Source of the DNA: JACTMI01 sp964618415
GTDB taxonomy: Bacteria; Acidobacteriota; Thermoanaerobaculia; Multivoradales; JAGPDF01
DNA length: 5,807 nt
Direction: 5' to 3'
Assembly (NCBI GenBank): GCA_964618415.1
Contig: CAZUAT010000097.1
Coordinates: 1 to 5,807, forward strand
Shown here: positions 3,286 to 5,807 of the stretch, in pieces
Position numbering within the stretch: position 1 is the stretch's first letter
Layout: the number at the start of each line of letters is the position of its first letter
Made by a program: the position numbers and the translations under genes
The notes under the pieces: generated by a model
The model's database searches: none
What the model was told of the DNA's origin: nothing
The model's input: the letters and a program-made list of their open reading frames with translations, nothing else

Positions 3286-5355
3286 TCAGGCAGTGCGCAC
3301 GGCATCGAAGACGCGCAGGGAGATCGGGGCTACCGAGACGGCGACGGTTTCGTCGGCGACGTGAGGGGACTGCCCGACGGCAGTTACTGCTGGGCTCTCG
3401 GGGGCCGTGTCGAGGCGCTGAGCCCAGGCGCAGCCGGCGGGAGGGTGCGGGAGCGGGAGGACTGCGAGCTCGTTGCCGCCGTTGAAAGCGAGCAGGCGGC
3501 GCTGCTGGGAGCCGCCGGCGGGGTTCAGGTCGATCAGCGCGGCCGAACCGTTGCGGAGCTCCCCGATCGCGGCGGTCACCGCGGCCAGCGGGCCGGAGGG
3601 ATCCTCGTCCTGCGGCGGCGCGAACTCGTGGCGCAGTGCGATCAGGGCGCGGATCCAGGCGGTCAGCTCCCCCTCCCCGCCCCATTCGCCTGGCGTCGGC
3701 CAGACGACCCAGCCGATCTCGTCGTCGCGGCACCAGGCGTTGTTGTTGCCCGCCTGCGTGCGGCCGAACTCGTCGCCGGCGAGCAGCATCGGCGTGCCGC
3801 GCGAGAGCAGCAGCAGTGAGAGCAGCACGCGGCGGCGCGCCAGGCGGACGGCGAGGATCGCCGGATCGTCGGTCGGGCCTTCGACGCCGGCGTTCGACGA
3901 CAGATTCTCGTTCGCCCCGTCGCGGTCGTCCTCCCCGTTGGCGAGGTTGCGCTTGACCGTGTAGCTCACCAGATCGGCCAGCGTGAATCCGTCGTGGCAG
4001 GTCACGAAGTCGATCGAACGCGCCGCGGCTCCGACCCCTCGCCGCGGCGACCCGAACCGATCGGGACTGCCGGCCAGCCGCCAGCCCAGCTCGACCTCGA
4101 GCCCGGCATCGCCGCGGCCGGCCCGGCGGACCGCGTCGCGGAAGCGGCCGTTCCAGACCCGCCAGGGCGGCGGCAGGCGGTCGCCCACGTCGAGCCCGCC
4201 GAGATCCCACGGCTCGGCGATCAGCAGCAGGCGACCCAGCAGGTCGTCCGCCGCGATCTCCTCCGCCAGCGGCGAGCGGTCGAGCGGCTCGCCGCGATCG
4301 TCGCGGAAGAAGGTGGCCGCCAGATCGAACCGGAAGCCGTCCACCCCCAGCCGCTCGGCCTGGAAACGCAGCGCGTCGATCACCAGCCGCCGCACCACCG
4401 GATGCTGCAGCCGCAGCGTGTGCCCGCAGCCGGTCAGATCGATCGGCGAGCCGTGCTCGCCGAGCAGGTAGTAGACCTCCGGCGCCAGCAGCGCGAAGCT
4501 GCGCAGCGGATCGCCCGCCCCCAGCCCCGCCTCCGCCGTGTGATTGAACACGACGTCGAGGACCACCTCCATGCCGCGCTGATGCGCCGCGTCGACCAGC
4601 GCGCGCAGCTCGAACAGCTCGCGGCCGAGCCCCGGCCGGCGCCCCCAGGCCGCCTTGACCGCGAAGAACGAGACGGGACTGTAGCCCCAGAAGTTCACCA
4701 GCCGGTTGCCGGTTTCCGGATCGAACCGCCGGTTCTCCGTCTCGTCGAACTCGGCCACCGGGAGCAGCTCGAGCGTCGTCACCCCGAGCCGCTCGAGCCA
4801 GGGGAGCTTTTCGATCAGCCCGGCCAGCGTGCCGGGCGAGTCGACCCCGCTCGACGGGTGGCGCGTGTAGCCGCGCACGTGCGCCTCGTAGATCACCCGC
4901 CGGTGCGCGGCGACAGCGGGGCGCGCCCGCGCCGGGAGCGGCGGCGGCAGTGCCCCCGGGATCAGGCCGCGGTAGGTGCGCCAGCGCAGCTCGGAGCCGT
5001 CGAGCAAGCCTCTAGCAGCGGGAGTGTCCCAGCCCCACGCCTCCCCGCCGGTGAGCGCCGGCGCGTACGGATCGAGCACCGGGCGCGGATCATCGTCGAT
5101 CCGCCAGCTGTAGACGAACGCGGACGGCAGGCCGGCGATCTCGACGTGCCAGATGGCGCCGGTGCGATCGGTGCCCGGATTGAGATCGATCGTCGCCAGC
5201 GGCGCGGAATCACCCACGCCCGCCGCGAACAGATCGAGCGCGAGCCGCTGCGGGCGCGTGGCGTAGAGCGCGAAGTTGAAGCCGGCGCGGGTCGCCGAGA
5301 CGCCGAGCGGCGCCGCGTTGCCGGGGCCGTGGCGGCGAGCGCGGCGGTCGGTCAG
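3286..5355 (-). CDS. glgX: Glycogen debranching enzyme, GlgX/isoamylase type (GH13)
   Basis: This enzyme hydrolyses alpha-1,6 branch points of glycogen or limit dextrin in the cytoplasm. With the CTG start proposed at 5355-5353 it has 689 residues, normal for GlgX. An N-terminal CBM48 domain is recognisable (PLGVSATRAGFNFALY at about 16-31, then IWHVEI and the LDPYAPAL stretch). The GH13 barrel follows, with the conserved boxes DVVFNH (267-272), GFRFDLA (340-346, nucleophile D344), LIAEPWD (378-384, acid/base E381) and FVTCHDG (450-456, D455). WGYSP (223-227) and LLAGDEFGRTQAGNNNAWC (524-542) are GlgX/isoamylase hallmarks. A short beta-rich C-terminal domain ends the protein. No ATG, GTG or TTG exists in this frame upstream of GTG 5217, yet CBM48 homology does, so starting at 5217 would cut off the domain's first strands. 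The CTG overlaps the korB stop (CTGA), with GAGGA 12 nt before it. Coupled expression with korB is likely. Confidence 0.93.
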   Translation of the reverse strand: MTDRRARRHGPGNAAPLGVSATRAGFNFALYATRPQRLALDLFAAGVGDSAPLATIDLNPGTDRTGAIWHVEIAGLPSAFVYSWRIDDDPRPVLDPYAPALTGGEAWGWDTPAARGLLDGSELRWRTYRGLIPGALPPPLPARARPAVAAHRRVIYEAHVRGYTRHPSSGVDSPGTLAGLIEKLPWLERLGVTTLELLPVAEFDETENRRFDPETGNRLVNFWGYSPVSFFAVKAAWGRRPGLGRELFELRALVDAAHQRGMEVVLDVVFNHTAEAGLGAGDPLRSFALLAPEVYYLLGEHGSPIDLTGCGHTLRLQHPVVRRLVIDALRFQAERLGVDGFRFDLAATFFRDDRGEPLDRSPLAEEIAADDLLGRLLLIAEPWDLGGLDVGDRLPPPWRVWNGRFRDAVRRAGRGDAGLEVELGWRLAGSPDRFGSPRRGVGAAARSIDFVTCHDGFTLADLVSYTVKRNLANGEDDRDGANENLSSNAGVEGPTDDPAILAVRLARRRVLLSLLLLSRGTPMLLAGDEFGRTQAGNNNAWCRDDEIGWVVWPTPGEWGGEGELTAWIRALIALRHEFAPPQDEDPSGPLAAVTAAIGELRNGSAALIDLNPAGGSQQRRLLAFNGGNELAVLPLPHPPAGCAWAQRLDTAPESPAVTAVGQSPHVADETVAVSVAPISLRVFDAVRTA

Positions 5356-5807
5356 GAGATCGACCCGTCCTCGTGGACCGTCCAGGTCTCGCCGCTGTGC
5401 AGCAGACCCTCGAGCGTGCCGTGGCCGCGGCGCGCCGACTCGGCCTCGATCTGCCCCGCCACCCCCGACTCGAACGTCGGCCGCTCGACGCGGCGCAGCA
5501 CCCCGATCGGCACCGGGAAGGCAGGCGCATCCATCTGCGCCGCGAGGAAGGCCAGGCCCGGATCCGGCCGCGTCTCGTCCCAGACCAGACAGTCGGCGGC
5601 GCCGAGTCCGTCGCCGAAGCGGATCACCTCGAGCCCCGACGGGCCGAGGCGGACGCCGCGGTCGCGCTCGGCGCCGAAGACGACCGGCTCGCCGTGCCGC
5701 AGCTCGACCACTGCGTCGGCCCGCAGCTGCTTGTCGGTCAGGTGAGCGAACGCCTTGTCGTTGAAGATGTTGCAGTTCTGGTAGATCTCGACGAAGGCGG
5801 TGCCGCG
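5352..5807 (-). CDS. korB: 2-oxoacid:ferredoxin oxidoreductase, beta subunit (C-terminal part; 5' end beyond window)
   Basis: The visible part is the last 151 residues of a TPP-dependent beta subunit. Together with an alpha subunit it oxidatively decarboxylates a 2-oxoacid (2-oxoglutarate for KorAB) to the acyl-CoA and reduces ferredoxin. The frame is open to the window edge, beginning RGTAFVEIYQNCNIFNDKAF, the conserved segment after the TPP-binding domain. It continues with LTDKQLRADAVVELRHGEPV, then GLEVIRFGDG and CLVWDE, and ends LLHSGETWTVHEDGSIS. The GDGD and other TPP-binding motifs must lie to the right. Substrate preference (2-oxoglutarate versus pyruvate or other acids) cannot be settled from this fragment, so the symbol is provisional. 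The stop TGA (5354-5352) overlaps the proposed glgX start, so the two genes probably form one transcript. Confidence 0.9.
   Translation of the reverse strand, partial: RGTAFVEIYQNCNIFNDKAFAHLTDKQLRADAVVELRHGEPVVFGAERDRGVRLGPSGLEVIRFGDGLGAADCLVWDETRPDPGLAFLAAQMDAPAFPVPIGVLRRVERPTFESGVAGQIEAESARRGHGTLEGLLHSGETWTVHEDGSIS
5368..5372 (-). promoter_or_regulatory. Candidate Shine-Dalgarno for glgX inside the end of korB
   Basis: GAGGA on the minus strand, 12 nt before the CTG at 5355. The spacing is longer than ideal, but it is the best purine-rich site near the domain-defined start. None of similar quality precedes the GTG at 5217. Confidence 0.35.

Noticed and set aside
3131..4210. 359-codon open frame on the minus strand, in another frame of glgX and crossing yoeB
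   Set aside because: It is very Arg/Pro/Ala/Gly-rich, overlaps two well-identified genes and has no family features.
3994..5745. 583-codon open frame on the plus strand opposite glgX and korB
   Set aside because: It is an antisense shadow: low-complexity Arg/Ala/Pro/Gln composition and no motifs, while the minus strand encodes all GH13 boxes.
1..5807. CRISPR array, rRNA, or intact transposase or integrase
   Set aside because: No regularly spaced repeat series, no rRNA-like sequence and no recombinase motifs were seen on either strand.

Overview
The window comes from a GC-rich bacterial chromosome with high-GC codon usage in all the clear genes. I cannot fix the taxon; a GC-rich proteobacterium or myxobacterium-like lineage would fit, but that is a guess. 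It falls into two parts. The right part (about 3286-5807, minus strand) is ordinary metabolic DNA: the C-terminal half of a 2-oxoacid:ferredoxin oxidoreductase beta subunit (cut by the window edge), followed without a gap by a glycogen debranching enzyme of the GlgX/isoamylase type. The two reading frames meet at a CTGA overlap. The CBM48 homology of GlgX runs upstream of the first ATG/GTG/TTG codon, so a CTG start is the best reading.

The left part (1-3219, plus strand) is accessory DNA. It holds a small three-helix membrane protein (434-802), an intact AAA_14/DUF4143 ATPase (1079-2290), and a complete YefM-YoeB type II toxin-antitoxin pair (2688-3219) with its own extended -10 promoter and Shine-Dalgarno. 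Between them are non-coding or decayed stretches. Two of these look like gene remnants: a lipoprotein-like start with an early stop, and a C-terminal gene fragment. There are also several stem-loops and three dispersed copies of an 18-bp repeat (GTGACTGTCCCCGAGAAC). Two of those copies bracket the ATPase module in direct orientation, and the copies lie at the edges of the gene fragments.

The most striking non-coding element is just upstream of, and overlapping, the GTG start of the ATPase: two perfect 7-bp inverted repeats of identical design (TACTCA-N6-TGAGTA), with centres 22 bp apart. The ATPase has a helix-turn-helix-like segment in its middle, so it could bind this site and regulate itself. 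That is inference. The accessory block ends tail-to-tail with glgX, leaving a 66-bp gap after yoeB.

No rRNA, tRNA, CRISPR array or intact transposase was seen. I found no clearly new multi-gene system; the operator-ATPase module and the repeat-bracketed layout are the best leads.
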